Below are positions 42,936 to 52,820 of a DNA stretch of 64,000 nt, piece by piece. The first letter of the stretch is position 1, and every line of letters starts with the position of its first letter. Origin of the DNA: an uncultured Bacteroidales bacterium (GTDB lineage Bacteria > Bacteroidota > Bacteroidia > Bacteroidales > UBA932); NCBI GenBank assembly GCA_944322575.1, contig CALUPK010000002.1:78779-142778 (forward strand), given 5' to 3'. Both the position numbers and the translations under genes were made by a program. The notes under the pieces are model-generated. The model did no database searches, was not told where the DNA came from, and saw nothing but the letters and a program-made list of their open reading frames with translations.

Positions 42936-44267
42936 ATGCAAAAAAGAAAAATGACTTTCTGGCAGATATTCAACATGAGTTTCGGATTTCTCGGAATTCA
43001 GTTCGGTCTCGCCCTGCAGAATGCCAATGTGAGCAGAATCCTGCAGTCATTCGGCGCCGATGTCGAACATCTGTCATATTTCTGGCTGGCAGCACCTCTT
43101 ACAGGCATGATTGTCCAGCCGATTATAGGGCACTACAGCGACCGTACATGGTGCAGGCTCGGCAGGAGACGTCCCTACTTCCTGATCGGAGCCATTCTGG
43201 CCTCCCTGATGCTGTTCCTGATGCCTAACTCGCCTTCCCTTGCCGGCTTTCTGTCTCCTCTGCTGATAGGCGCCGGTATCCTTATGATTATGGATGCATC
43301 GATTAACGTGGCTATGGAGCCATTCCGTGCCTTAGTCGCCGACAAGCTGCCCTCGGAGCAGAGAACCCTCGGCTTCTCGATGCAGACTTTCCTTATCGGT
43401 ATCGGCGCTGTCGTCGGTGCCGTGCTTCCTTTTGTACTGACCAACTGGTTCGGCATGTCCAACACCCCCGCCGAAGTCGGAGGCGTGGCACCGAACGTGA
43501 GAACGGCCTTCTACATCGGCTCGGCAGTTCTGCTGCTCTGCGTACTCTGGACCGTCATCAGCACCAGCGAATATCCTCCCGAGTCAGGTGAGGTCAAGAA
43601 AAAGGACGGGGGCTTCCTCGAGATTTTCAAGGACTTCGGCCGTATGCCGAAGACCATGGTGCAGCTCGGTGTAGTCCAGTTTTTCTCCTGGTTCGCCCTC
43701 TTCTCCATGTGGGTGTACATGACCCCAGCCGTAGCCGAGCACTGCTACAACACCGTGGACCGCACCTCGGTCGAGTTCGGCAATGCCGGTGACTGGGTCG
43801 GCGTCCTGCAGGGTATATATAATGGTGTGGCCGCGGTCTACGCCTTCCTCCTGCCCTGGATAGCCTCCAAGATAGGCCGTAAGACCACCCATTCCGTCTC
43901 TCTGCTGATGGGTGCCCTCGGTTTTGCCTCTTTCTTCATTTTCAAGAACCCGAACCTCCTGATCATATCCATGATAGGAGTCGGCATCGCCTGGGGCAGC
44001 ATCTTAGCCATGCCGTACTCGATTCTCGCCGGATCCCTCCCGTCTGCCAAGATGGGAGTCTTCATGGGCATATTCAACTTCTTCATCACTATACCGCAGG
44101 TATGCAACGGCCTCCTCGGAGGTTTCATGGTCAACCATGTGTACGGCGGTCACACTATTTACGCCATGGTATTCTCTGGGCTGTGCCTCCTGATAGCGGC
44201 GGTCTCCGTCATCTTCGTGGAGGACAAGGACGACCCGGTGCAGCTGCGGCTTTTCCGTAAGAAATAA
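42936..44267 (+). CDS. MFS sugar transporter (SLC45/maltose-type)
   Basis: This is a 443-residue permease with about twelve helices. The N-terminal half has QFGLALQNANVSRILQ and GHYSDRTWCRLGRRRPY, the latter a loop 2-3 signature of GPH/SLC45-like disaccharide transporters. A hydrophilic loop (about 210-230) splits the halves. Being first in the starch operon, it most likely carries maltose or glucose across the inner membrane by H+ symport. Substrate is inferred from context. Confidence 0.88.
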   Translation: MQKRKMTFWQIFNMSFGFLGIQFGLALQNANVSRILQSFGADVEHLSYFWLAAPLTGMIVQPIIGHYSDRTWCRLGRRRPYFLIGAILASLMLFLMPNSPSLAGFLSPLLIGAGILMIMDASINVAMEPFRALVADKLPSEQRTLGFSMQTFLIGIGAVVGAVLPFVLTNWFGMSNTPAEVGGVAPNVRTAFYIGSAVLLLCVLWTVISTSEYPPESGEVKKKDGGFLEIFKDFGRMPKTMVQLGVVQFFSWFALFSMWVYMTPAVAEHCYNTVDRTSVEFGNAGDWVGVLQGIYNGVAAVYAFLLPWIASKIGRKTTHSVSLLMGALGFASFFIFKNPNLLIISMIGVGIAWGSILAMPYSILAGSLPSAKMGVFMGIFNFFITIPQVCNGLLGGFMVNHVYGGHTIYAMVFSGLCLLIAAVSVIFVEDKDDPVQLRLFRKK

Positions 44268-44309
44268 CAACTAACTATTTTTTAAGTACAATCAATTAAT
44301 ATTTAACGT

Positions 44310-47288
44310 ATGAAAAGATTGATGACAGCATTGATCTCGATTACACTCCTCTCACTGACGAGCGCCTTTGCACAGTACACTGTGAAAGGTCAGATCGTCG
44401 ATGCGGTAGGACCGGTAATCGGAGCTGCAGTCCTCGAGCAGGGGACTCTCAATGGTACGGAATCAGACATGGACGGTAATTTTACGCTCACCGTGCCCTC
44501 TGCTTCCTCGATGATCGAAATATCGCTCATCGGTTACAAGACTCTCGTATTCCAGGCAGACCAGGTGCCTGCTGTAATTGTCCTCGAGGATGACACAGAG
44601 ATGCTCGAGGAAGTGGTGGTTATCGGTTACGGTACAGTGAAGAAGGAAGACCTGACCGGATCGGTGGCTACAGTCCGCGCTGACCAGCTCAACAAGGGTG
44701 CGGTTACCTCACCTACCGAGATGCTGAAAGGTAAGTCGGCCGGTGTCGTTATTACAGAAGGCGACGGTGCGCCCGGTTCCGGTTCCACTATCCGTATCCG
44801 AGGAGGCTCCTCCCTCAATGCCGAGAACTCTCCTCTGATCGTAATCGACGGTCTGCCCATAACCAATGAGGGTATCAGCGGTGTGGCTGACCAGCTTTCA
44901 TCCATCAACCCCGCCGATATCGAGACTTTCACAGTCCTCAAGGATGCTTCTGCAACCGCCATCTACGGTTCACGTGCGTCCAACGGTGTGATCATCATCA
45001 CTACCAAGAAAGGAAGCAAACATGACTCTGCGGTGCCCCATGTGAGCGCGGATTATACTCTTTCCATCTCTCAGAACGCAAAGTATCTGGATGTAATGAC
45101 AGGTGATGAGATGAGAGCAGCCATGCTGGCTTATACCGGAAGTGAGACATCTGAAGGCTATAGGGCCCTCGGCAATGCCAATACTGACTGGCAGAAGCAG
45201 ATTTACCAGCTCGGTATGAGCCACGAGGCCAACGTAAGCCTCTCCGGCAACTTCAAGTTCGGAGATGCCGGCTACATGCCTTACCGTGTGTCCGGAGGCT
45301 ATCTCAATGAGAAAGGTACGCTCAAGACCTCCAGCATGGAGAGAGGAACCATCTCCCTGAACCTGACTCCGACCTTGTTCGACGACCATCTGACCATCTC
45401 CCTCAATGGTAAGGGAATGTTCCAGAACAACCGTTTCGCCAACACCGGAGCCATCTCCGCCGCTATCGAGTATGACCCTACACAACCCGTATACAGCGAT
45501 CACGGTTTGGACGGATATCAGATGTGGGGCAATGTGATGGCAGACGGTACCTTCGAGCCGAATACCCAGGCTACCATCAACCCTTTAGCCGCCCTCTATC
45601 AGCGCAATGACGTGTCCAAGGCTTCCCGTTTCATCGGCAACGCCCAGTTCGACTATAAGATCCACGGCTTCGAGGACCTGAGACTGAACCTCAACCTCGG
45701 TATGGACTATTCCCACTCCAACGGTACTGTGACTGTTCCCTACGGCGCCGAGCAGTCCTATCACAACCAGACTCAGGCCGGCCGCGGTCTCTACAATCCC
45801 TACGACCAGACCAAGCAGGATATGACTCTCGAGGCCTACGCCGACTATACCAAAGAGATCAACAAGCACAACTTCGGTATCATGGCAGGTTACTCCTGGC
45901 AGCACTTCTACACTGAGAGCAACAGCATTTCCGAGACCCAGCCCGACCCTGTGGCCGGCAGCGTGGCCACTCTCTCAGAGTTCCACAACAAGAGCGAGTA
46001 TTACCTCGTATCTTTCTTCGGCCGTGCGAACTACAGCTATGACAACCGCTACATGCTGACAGCTACTGTCCGCTGGGACGGAACCTCCCGCTTTACCAAC
46101 AACAAGTGGGGCTTCTTCCCCTCTGTGGCATTCGGTTGGAACATCAAAGGCGAGAGCTTCCTGAAGAACGCTCAGTCTGTATCCGACCTCAAGCTCCGTC
46201 TGAGCTGGGGCCAGACCGGACAGCAGGATATAGGAGATGTTTACCAGTCCATTCCTACATATCAGACCAACTTGGTCGGCAGCTACTATATGTTCAACGG
46301 TCAGGTGATCGTACCTATCACACCCAACGGCTATAACGCCGACCTTAAGTGGGAGACAACCACCACCTACAACATCGGACTCGACTACGGTTTCTTCAAT
46401 GACCGTCTGTTCGGTACATTGGACTTCTATTACAGGGAGACCACCGACCTGCTCAACTACACCCCTGTAGCAGCTGGTGCCAACCTGACCAACTACCTCT
46501 TCGCCAATATCGGTTCCCTGGTCAACAAGGGAGTCGAGTTCGAGATAACCGGTATTCCTGTGCAGACTCAGGACTGGAACTGGACCGTCGGCGCCAACTT
46601 CGCCTACAACCAGAACCGTATCACAAAGCTGACCACCAATGACGGTGAGGGCTACACCGGAGTAGCCACCGGAGGTATCAGCGGCGGTGTCGGCAACACG
46701 ATTCAGAGACACATGGTCGGCTATCCTGCAAATACATTCTATGTATATCAGCAGCTTTATGACGAGAACGGCGCTCCCATTCCCGGTGCATATGTGGACC
46801 AGAACGGCGACGGTGTCATAGACGCTGATGACCTCTACTACCTCGGACAGGCCAGCCCCGTATGGACTCTCGGTTTCAATACCTCGGTATCCTGGAAGAA
46901 CCTGACCCTTGCCATCGCCGGACACGGAAACCTCGGCAACATGGTCTACAACAACAATGCTTCCCGTCTGTCACTCCTTTCCGACCTGTGGACCAACTCC
47001 TTCGTGCGCAACTGTATGACAGCTGCTCCAGGCTGGGGCTTCAACAATGCCGCATATCTGTCTGACTACTGGGTAGAGGACGGTTCCTTCTTCAAGATTG
47101 ACCGAATTACTCTCAGCTATCTCTTCGACTTAGGCAAGGGCGGCAGCCTCAACCTCTTCGGAACAGTTCAGAACGTGGCTACATTCACCAACTACTCGGG
47201 TATAGACCCTGAGGTATTCGGCGGTATCGACAACAATGTATATCCCCGTCCCCGTACCTATATCATCGGTCTTAAGTACAACTTCTAA
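44310..47288 (+). CDS. susC: SusC-like TonB-dependent outer-membrane starch oligosaccharide transporter
   Basis: This is a 992-residue outer-membrane protein. Signal peptide about 1-21; carboxypeptidase-regulatory-like domain (about 22-95); TonB box region EEVVVIGYGTVKKEDLTGSV; plug domain with IRIRGGSSLNAENSPLIVIDG; then a long beta barrel ending in a C-terminal Phe (RTYIIGLKYNF). It pairs with SusD, which starts 20 bases later. Length and motifs are normal. Substrate (starch or maltodextrin) is inferred from the amylases that follow. Confidence 0.96.
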   Translation: MKRLMTALISITLLSLTSAFAQYTVKGQIVDAVGPVIGAAVLEQGTLNGTESDMDGNFTLTVPSASSMIEISLIGYKTLVFQADQVPAVIVLEDDTEMLEEVVVIGYGTVKKEDLTGSVATVRADQLNKGAVTSPTEMLKGKSAGVVITEGDGAPGSGSTIRIRGGSSLNAENSPLIVIDGLPITNEGISGVADQLSSINPADIETFTVLKDASATAIYGSRASNGVIIITTKKGSKHDSAVPHVSADYTLSISQNAKYLDVMTGDEMRAAMLAYTGSETSEGYRALGNANTDWQKQIYQLGMSHEANVSLSGNFKFGDAGYMPYRVSGGYLNEKGTLKTSSMERGTISLNLTPTLFDDHLTISLNGKGMFQNNRFANTGAISAAIEYDPTQPVYSDHGLDGYQMWGNVMADGTFEPNTQATINPLAALYQRNDVSKASRFIGNAQFDYKIHGFEDLRLNLNLGMDYSHSNGTVTVPYGAEQSYHNQTQAGRGLYNPYDQTKQDMTLEAYADYTKEINKHNFGIMAGYSWQHFYTESNSISETQPDPVAGSVATLSEFHNKSEYYLVSFFGRANYSYDNRYMLTATVRWDGTSRFTNNKWGFFPSVAFGWNIKGESFLKNAQSVSDLKLRLSWGQTGQQDIGDVYQSIPTYQTNLVGSYYMFNGQVIVPITPNGYNADLKWETTTTYNIGLDYGFFNDRLFGTLDFYYRETTDLLNYTPVAAGANLTNYLFANIGSLVNKGVEFEITGIPVQTQDWNWTVGANFAYNQNRITKLTTNDGEGYTGVATGGISGGVGNTIQRHMVGYPANTFYVYQQLYDENGAPIPGAYVDQNGDGVIDADDLYYLGQASPVWTLGFNTSVSWKNLTLAIAGHGNLGNMVYNNNASRLSLLSDLWTNSFVRNCMTAAPGWGFNNAAYLSDYWVEDGSFFKIDRITLSYLFDLGKGGSLNLFGTVQNVATFTNYSGIDPEVFGGIDNNVYPRPRTYIIGLKYNF

Positions 47289-47308
47289 TATCAAGGAGAT
47301 CTGAAATC

Positions 47309-48904
47309 ATGAAACGAATCAATACAATACTTACAGCTATAGCGGTATCAGTAGCGGCTATGTTCTCCACCTCCTGCGTGCAGGACCTGAATGTTACTCC
47401 TATCGACCCCAATATCCAGACGCCTGACCAGGTACTCAACAGTATCGAGGCATACCAGCAGCTGCTGGCCAAATGCTACGGCGGTCTTTCTGTCAGCGCC
47501 TCCGAAGGTCCTGACTCTTCTCCCGATATCGACGGTATCGATGGTGGATACGGCCAGTATATGAGAGCCCTTTTCCATCTGCAGGAACTGCCTACAGACG
47601 AGGCCAGTGTGTGCTGGAATGACCAGACCATCAAGTCTCTCCACGGACTCAGCTGGACTACGTCCGATGTGTTCGTGACAGCCATGTTCTCCCGAATCTA
47701 CTATCAGATCGGCCTCTGCAATGAGTTCATACGTCGCGGTCAGGCTGCTCCTGAGGAGTTTCAGGGTGAGGAGATGGACTATATGATAGCCCAGGCCAGG
47801 GCACTGAGAGCTCTCAGTTACTATCACGCTGTAGACCTCTTCGGCAACGTGCCTTTCGCTACCGAGGAAAACTCAGTAGGTGCTACTGGTCCAGAGCAGA
47901 TTAAGCGTCCTGACCTCTATGCATGGCTTGTAGAGGAAATAGCCGGAGAAAACGGATTCCGTGAAGATCTTCTCCCTATCTCCCAGACCGAGTACGGCCG
48001 TGTAAGTCAGGAATTCGCAACAATGCTGCTGGCCAAGCTCTATCTGAACGCCGAAGTATTCACCGACGGACAGGTGTCGGCATGGGCAGAGTGTGCAGAA
48101 GAGAGTGCCAGGATAGTCAATACCATGTCTCTCAATAACGGCGAGAACGGTTATCAGTGGAATTTCTCTGCTGACAACAACCTCAGCCCTGAGATTATCT
48201 TTGCCGTGCAGAGCGATGCCACCAATATTCAGACCTACGGAAGCACCAACTTCGTCATCAAGGGTTCCATCGTCTCAGGAAATCCCACATGGCAGGGAGC
48301 GCTCGGAACAAATGACGGTTGGGGCGGTCTTGTGGTGACTCCTCAGTTCCTCGATCTCTTTGATGAAAGCGCAGACAAGCGCTTCCTCTTCACAGACGGT
48401 TCGGAGTTCGGAGAAGAGGCCCACTCGCGTGAGATTACTGACAACTCCAACTTCGCCTGCGGCTGGTGTCAGATGAAATTCACCAACCTCAAGCATGACG
48501 GGACCCCTGCTGACGGTCAGGGTTCTTATCCTGATACGGACTATCCCATCTTCAGGGCTGCCGACGCTTACCTGATGCTCGCCGAGGCACAGCTCCGTAA
48601 CGGCGGCATTCAGCAGAACGGACTTGATGCATACAACGCAGTCCGCGAAAGAGCAGGCCTGTCACCTGTGTCTACTGTGACACTTGACGACATCATTGAC
48701 GAGCGCGGACGTGAGCTCTACTGGGAGAATATGCGCCGTCAGGACCTTATCCGTTTCGGTCTGCTCACTACCTCAACATACCTCTGGGACTGGAAGGGCG
48801 GTTCATACGAAGGCAACGCCGTGGATGACCGCTACAACCTTTATCCTATCCCTACCACCGAGATTAACTCCAACAGCCAGCTGGAGCAGAACCCCGGTTA
48901 CTAA
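47309..48904 (+). CDS. susD: SusD-like starch-binding outer-membrane lipoprotein
   Basis: This is a 531-residue lipoprotein (lipid Cys23 after AMFSTS) that closes over SusC and helps bind glycan. The TPR-type helical architecture is visible in segments such as RIYYQIGLCNEFIRRG and MIAQARALRALSYYHAVDLFGNVPF, the latter a family signature. The C-terminus has RAADAYLMLAEAQLRNGG and IIDERGRELYWENMRRQDLIRFG, also typical. Complete. Confidence 0.96.
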   Translation: MKRINTILTAIAVSVAAMFSTSCVQDLNVTPIDPNIQTPDQVLNSIEAYQQLLAKCYGGLSVSASEGPDSSPDIDGIDGGYGQYMRALFHLQELPTDEASVCWNDQTIKSLHGLSWTTSDVFVTAMFSRIYYQIGLCNEFIRRGQAAPEEFQGEEMDYMIAQARALRALSYYHAVDLFGNVPFATEENSVGATGPEQIKRPDLYAWLVEEIAGENGFREDLLPISQTEYGRVSQEFATMLLAKLYLNAEVFTDGQVSAWAECAEESARIVNTMSLNNGENGYQWNFSADNNLSPEIIFAVQSDATNIQTYGSTNFVIKGSIVSGNPTWQGALGTNDGWGGLVVTPQFLDLFDESADKRFLFTDGSEFGEEAHSREITDNSNFACGWCQMKFTNLKHDGTPADGQGSYPDTDYPIFRAADAYLMLAEAQLRNGGIQQNGLDAYNAVRERAGLSPVSTVTLDDIIDERGRELYWENMRRQDLIRFGLLTTSTYLWDWKGGSYEGNAVDDRYNLYPIPTTEINSNSQLEQNPGY

Positions 48905-48931
48905 CAGACAACGCTAAATGACAAGAACGAT

Positions 48932-50041
48932 ATGAAAAAGTTTTTCTATATAATCGCGGCTGCCCTGATGTCCTCGCTTGCGCTGACGTCCTGTGCAGAG
49001 AAAGAAATCGTTACTTTCAATCCTGCAAACGCAGTACCTCCTGTGCTTGAGGCCCTTGCTGAGAGCTATGTCCTCGAAGACGGAGGTGCGTTCGCTACTC
49101 TTAATTTTTCGGCAGTAGAGTTCGGCGTCGCTACAGCGGCAAGATATACAGCCTATGCCGATATCAATGAGGATTTCTCTACAAAACAGGCTCTCGGAAA
49201 TGTTACTGCCGCAACTGACGGTATCACAGTGGACGCCAAGACCCTTAACAACGCCCTTATTTCGCTCGAATGCCCTCACAGTGTGCCTGTGACCGTGTAT
49301 TTCCGCGTAGAGGCCGAGATGATGGGTGAATCTGCCCCTGTAGAGACTGTCGATGCCTTGATTTCCAATGTGGTGTCAACCACAGTCACTCCTTACAATG
49401 CCGAGAAGGTATATCCTTCGGTGTATGTTATCGGTGCATTCTGCGGATGGGATCACGGCAACACGGCATTCCTCTTCAGCTATGCTGAGGATGACGAGAA
49501 TTACATGGGAGTCGTGGACTTCGGAGCCGGCTGTACGGATTACGGCTTCAAGATTACCGGAGCAGCTAATTGGGACAACGGCAACTGGGGTTCCGGCAGC
49601 ATGACTTCTTCCGACCCCGAGGCATCTTCAATCACTCTCTGGGATGACGGCGGCAGCGGCAACATTACCAACTACAGCTCGTTCCGCTACTACAACTTCC
49701 ATTTCGTGAAGTCCTCTCTCACCCTGAACAAGGTCTTTGGCTTCAATCAGGTGGGCATCATCGGCCTTAATGGAGACTGGAACAACGATATCGTGATGAC
49801 CCAGATAGTCCGTAACGGACAGTTCTATGCAGATATAGAAGTGTCTGCTGCTACAGAATTCAAGTTCAGGCTTGATGCAGCGTGGGGCAATGACTGGGGC
49901 GGAAGCATAGACGAACTGGCTAAAGGCGGCGGCAATATCGCGATCGAGCCCGGTAATTATAGGGTTTACCTCGATCTCAATAACTGGGGTGCTCCTACGG
50001 CACGGCTCAGTACTGCCGACTACGGTGCGCCTGTGGAGTAA
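48932..50041 (+). CDS. susE: SusE/SusF-type starch-binding surface lipoprotein
   Basis: This is a 369-residue lipoprotein with lipid Cys21. It has an N-terminal SusE-type Ig-like domain (about 25-155) and then two starch-binding modules. The first, about 160-265, has VIGAFCGWDHGN and KITGAANWDNGNWG; the second, about 268-365, has IGLNGDWNNDIVMT and FRLDAAWGNDWGG. The paired Trp residues are those used for glucan stacking in SusE/F. It binds starch at the surface and does not cut it. A strong terminator follows its stop. There is no separate susF gene. Confidence 0.92.
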   Translation: MKKFFYIIAAALMSSLALTSCAEKEIVTFNPANAVPPVLEALAESYVLEDGGAFATLNFSAVEFGVATAARYTAYADINEDFSTKQALGNVTAATDGITVDAKTLNNALISLECPHSVPVTVYFRVEAEMMGESAPVETVDALISNVVSTTVTPYNAEKVYPSVYVIGAFCGWDHGNTAFLFSYAEDDENYMGVVDFGAGCTDYGFKITGAANWDNGNWGSGSMTSSDPEASSITLWDDGGSGNITNYSSFRYYNFHFVKSSLTLNKVFGFNQVGIIGLNGDWNNDIVMTQIVRNGQFYADIEVSAATEFKFRLDAAWGNDWGGSIDELAKGGGNIAIEPGNYRVYLDLNNWGAPTARLSTADYGAPVE

Positions 50042-50070
50042 TTGACGGCAGCGACCTTAAAATATTGGAG

Positions 50071-50101
50071 GGGCGGGGACATGATGTGCCCGCCCTTTTT
50101 T
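50071..50101 (+). terminator. Intrinsic terminator inside the starch operon
   Basis: GGGCGGG (50071-50077) pairs with CCCGCCC (50089-50095) across an 11-base loop, followed directly by six T. It sits after susE and only 15 bases before the next ATG, so downstream enzymes depend on read-through or an unseen promoter. Confidence 0.85.
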
Positions 50102-50116
50102 AATTGTTCCTGAACA

Positions 50117-52150
50117 ATGAAAAGATTGAATATATCCCTTGTCGTGCTGGTGCTCATGTGCGTCTGTGCCATCTCATGTGAGAAAGAGCCTTCCGTAGAC
50201 GAAGAGTCTATGACAGGCAATGTAGTGGCGGATTCGCTCGAGTGGGACGGGACGAAGAATGCGGAGATTGCCTACCAGCTGCTGGTCTACTCCTTCGCGG
50301 ATTCGGACGGAGACGGCATAGGCGATTTCCAGGGTATCATCGACAAACTCGACTATCTCGACTCGCTCGGAGTCACCGCTTTGTGGCTTTCCCCCATACA
50401 TCCCGCCATGTCTTACCACGGGTATGATGTGGTGGACTATGCCGGAGTCAATCCGGATTTCGGCACGATGGAGGATTTCCGTGCCTTAGTCGCTGAGGCG
50501 CATGAGAGAGACATCAAGGTCTATATAGATTATGTGCTCAATCACAGCGGCAGCGACCATCCCTGGTTTTTAGACGCATGCGCCTCGGAGGACAGTCCGT
50601 ACCGTGAATTCTATACATTCTCGGAAAACCCGGCAGCGGATATCGGGGCAGGCAGGATACCTATGATAGCCTCGGAAGGTGCTGGCGGATACGATTCGGG
50701 ACAATGGTTTGTGGCCGGCAATGATGCGGCTGGTGTGATGGAATTTGTCCTCGACTGGTCGGATCCGACAGCTCCGGCAGTTACGGTGAGCCGCTCTGAC
50801 TCTCCAGCGGATCCTGAGAATACCGCTCCTGCTTCCGACAACGACAAGTACCTCTATGCAGGTGACCCCGGGCAATACTGTAAATTCTATGATGACGGCG
50901 GCGGAATGTATTCTCTGACAGTGGAATTCAACTCACCATGGGGTTTCCTGATACGAACAGAGGGGACTGACGACTGGACGCCCGGCACCAAATTCGGCGC
51001 GGGCAGCGCGGAAGATGCGGTAATCCAGTACGGTGTGCCGATGCCTCTCTTCTCTTCTGAGGACAATAATGCCGTGTGGGATATCCTCATGCCGGGTACG
51101 CTGTACTATCATTCGCACTTGTGGACTTCATGGTTTGCCGATTTCAACTACGGTCCTGCCGCACAGGCGGAGCAGTCACCTGCATTCAAGGAGCTTGTCC
51201 GGATAGGACAGGGCTGGATAGATGCCGGAGTGGACGGTATGCGCCTCGATGCTGTGAAGCATATCTATCACAGCGAGACCTCGGATGAGAATCCTACGTT
51301 CCTGGCGAAGTTCTATGATGCCATGAATGGATATTATCAGGGAAGTGAGCCGTTCTTCATGGTGGGAGAAGTACTTTCCGAGCACAATATCGTAGCTCCT
51401 TATTACAAGGGACTGCCGGCTGCTTTCGATTTCTCTTTCTGGTGGAGGCTCCGGGATGCTTTAAATTCCGGAACAGGGAACAATTTTGTCAAGACCATTA
51501 TGTCCTATCAGGACGAGTACGCCGCTGTACGTCCGGACTATATCGAGGCTACAAAACTTTCCAACCACGATGAGAACCGTGCGGGCAGCGACCTCGGCGA
51601 GTCTGTGGAGAAGATGCGTTTGGCCGGAGCAGTGCTGCTTACAGCCGGCGGCCATCCCTTCATCTACTATGGCGAGGAACTGGGGTATACCGGAGTAAAG
51701 GACAATGGAGATGAGTATGTGCGTGTTCCCATGAACTGGGGGGACAGTTACAATACTAAGTTAGCCTCGTATGCCGGTAAGGCAGAGACAGCCCTGCCGG
51801 CGGCCTCTGTTCCCGAGCAGGCCGCTGACGTCTCATCCGTTTTCCGGGTGTACAGGGATTTTGCCCGTGCGCGTCATGCCTGTCCCGCTTTGGCCCATGG
51901 CCGCATGGTGCGTCACAGCATGTATAACGAGACTCTTGACGCTGTTCCTGCCCTTTGTGCGTGGATAATGGACTATGAGGGAGACCAAGCTTTGGTGCTG
52001 CATAATTTCAGCGGCGGGGAGATTAATTTCCTTCTGCATGACAACATTAACGGAACTGTAGCTGTACAGGGAGAAGTATCTGTAGACAGCAGCGGAGACC
52101 TGCCCCGCCTGACGATGGGCGGATGGTCCTCTGTAGTATTTGACCTTTAA
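50117..52150 (+). CDS. susG: SusG-like surface alpha-amylase with CBM58-type insertion
   Basis: This is a 677-residue GH13 lipoprotein (lipid Cys21). The catalytic triad is complete: Asp378 in DGMRLDA, Glu418 in MVGEVLSEH and Asp485 in SNHDENR, each about 10-13 residues before the SusG residues known from B. thetaiotaomicron (D388, E431, D498). A beta-rich insertion of about 130 residues (about 190-325, including WGFLIRTEGTDDW) interrupts the B domain where SusG carries its CBM58 starch-binding module. It should cut starch at the cell surface. It is preceded by a terminator and followed after 3 bases by an unknown lipoprotein gene. Confidence 0.94.
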   Translation: MKRLNISLVVLVLMCVCAISCEKEPSVDEESMTGNVVADSLEWDGTKNAEIAYQLLVYSFADSDGDGIGDFQGIIDKLDYLDSLGVTALWLSPIHPAMSYHGYDVVDYAGVNPDFGTMEDFRALVAEAHERDIKVYIDYVLNHSGSDHPWFLDACASEDSPYREFYTFSENPAADIGAGRIPMIASEGAGGYDSGQWFVAGNDAAGVMEFVLDWSDPTAPAVTVSRSDSPADPENTAPASDNDKYLYAGDPGQYCKFYDDGGGMYSLTVEFNSPWGFLIRTEGTDDWTPGTKFGAGSAEDAVIQYGVPMPLFSSEDNNAVWDILMPGTLYYHSHLWTSWFADFNYGPAAQAEQSPAFKELVRIGQGWIDAGVDGMRLDAVKHIYHSETSDENPTFLAKFYDAMNGYYQGSEPFFMVGEVLSEHNIVAPYYKGLPAAFDFSFWWRLRDALNSGTGNNFVKTIMSYQDEYAAVRPDYIEATKLSNHDENRAGSDLGESVEKMRLAGAVLLTAGGHPFIYYGEELGYTGVKDNGDEYVRVPMNWGDSYNTKLASYAGKAETALPAASVPEQAADVSSVFRVYRDFARARHACPALAHGRMVRHSMYNETLDAVPALCAWIMDYEGDQALVLHNFSGGEINFLLHDNINGTVAVQGEVSVDSSGDLPRLTMGGWSSVVFDL

Positions 52151-52153
52151 ATT

Positions 52154-52807
52154 ATGAAAAAGTATTTTATCAGATCAATAATCATGTGTGCCGCAGCAGT
52201 TGTACTCGCGGCCTCATGTTCCTACAGGGTTGCACGCAACCCATTTTTCGACGAGGAGTCTGAACCGGCTATGCCGTGTATCGTGTCCTCGGATACTACG
52301 CTCGTGATTGTCCGGGACTTTTTCCCTAAGATAGGAAAGGTGGAGTCCCTTACATGTGACGATTATTCAGTAGTCCCGCTTTCTAAGACATGTATGGATA
52401 CCGTATTGGTGGCAGTCAGGCCTGGTTCACGCTATATATCCACGCTCAATGTGACTTCCGGAGGGGAGAGAGGGGTGATCGTGCTCAAGCAGGAGAAGCA
52501 GAGGAGTGCCGGTACTCCCATAGTCTCCGCTGTGGGCAGCGGAATGGGCGGACGGGAGTTCACAGTCGAGGTGAAAAATACCCCGGCCAGTTACTTAATC
52601 CTGTGGCAGAATACCCTGCTCGACCGTAACTGTCTGTCTTACCGCAAAGACGGTGTGTTTACCATCCATGTTCCGTTCAATGCTATGGAGATGGAACGTT
52701 CCTATATCCGGATATACTCCCACAATGCGGCGGGTGCCGGCAGTGAAGTCATCGTTCCTGTCCAGAGGGGGCGGGTGATGCTTCCTGAGAGTAAGAAATT
52801 GTCTTAA
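52154..52807 (+). CDS. Unknown lipoprotein in the starch locus
   Basis: This is a 217-residue lipoprotein with lipid Cys22 (A-A-S-C). After a short linker the mature part seems to be two beta-sandwich domains (about 45-115 and 118-205; alternating hydrophobic strands, no catalytic motif I recognise). It lies 3 bases after the SusG-like gene and 13 before susB, so it belongs to the operon. It occupies the slot where SusF might be expected but lacks the paired Trp of SusE/F starch modules. It may be a glycan-binding or scaffolding partner of the amylase; function unknown. Confidence 0.78.
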   Translation: MKKYFIRSIIMCAAAVVLAASCSYRVARNPFFDEESEPAMPCIVSSDTTLVIVRDFFPKIGKVESLTCDDYSVVPLSKTCMDTVLVAVRPGSRYISTLNVTSGGERGVIVLKQEKQRSAGTPIVSAVGSGMGGREFTVEVKNTPASYLILWQNTLLDRNCLSYRKDGVFTIHVPFNAMEMERSYIRIYSHNAAGAGSEVIVPVQRGRVMLPESKKLS

Positions 52808-52820
52808 ACAATAAAACTGT

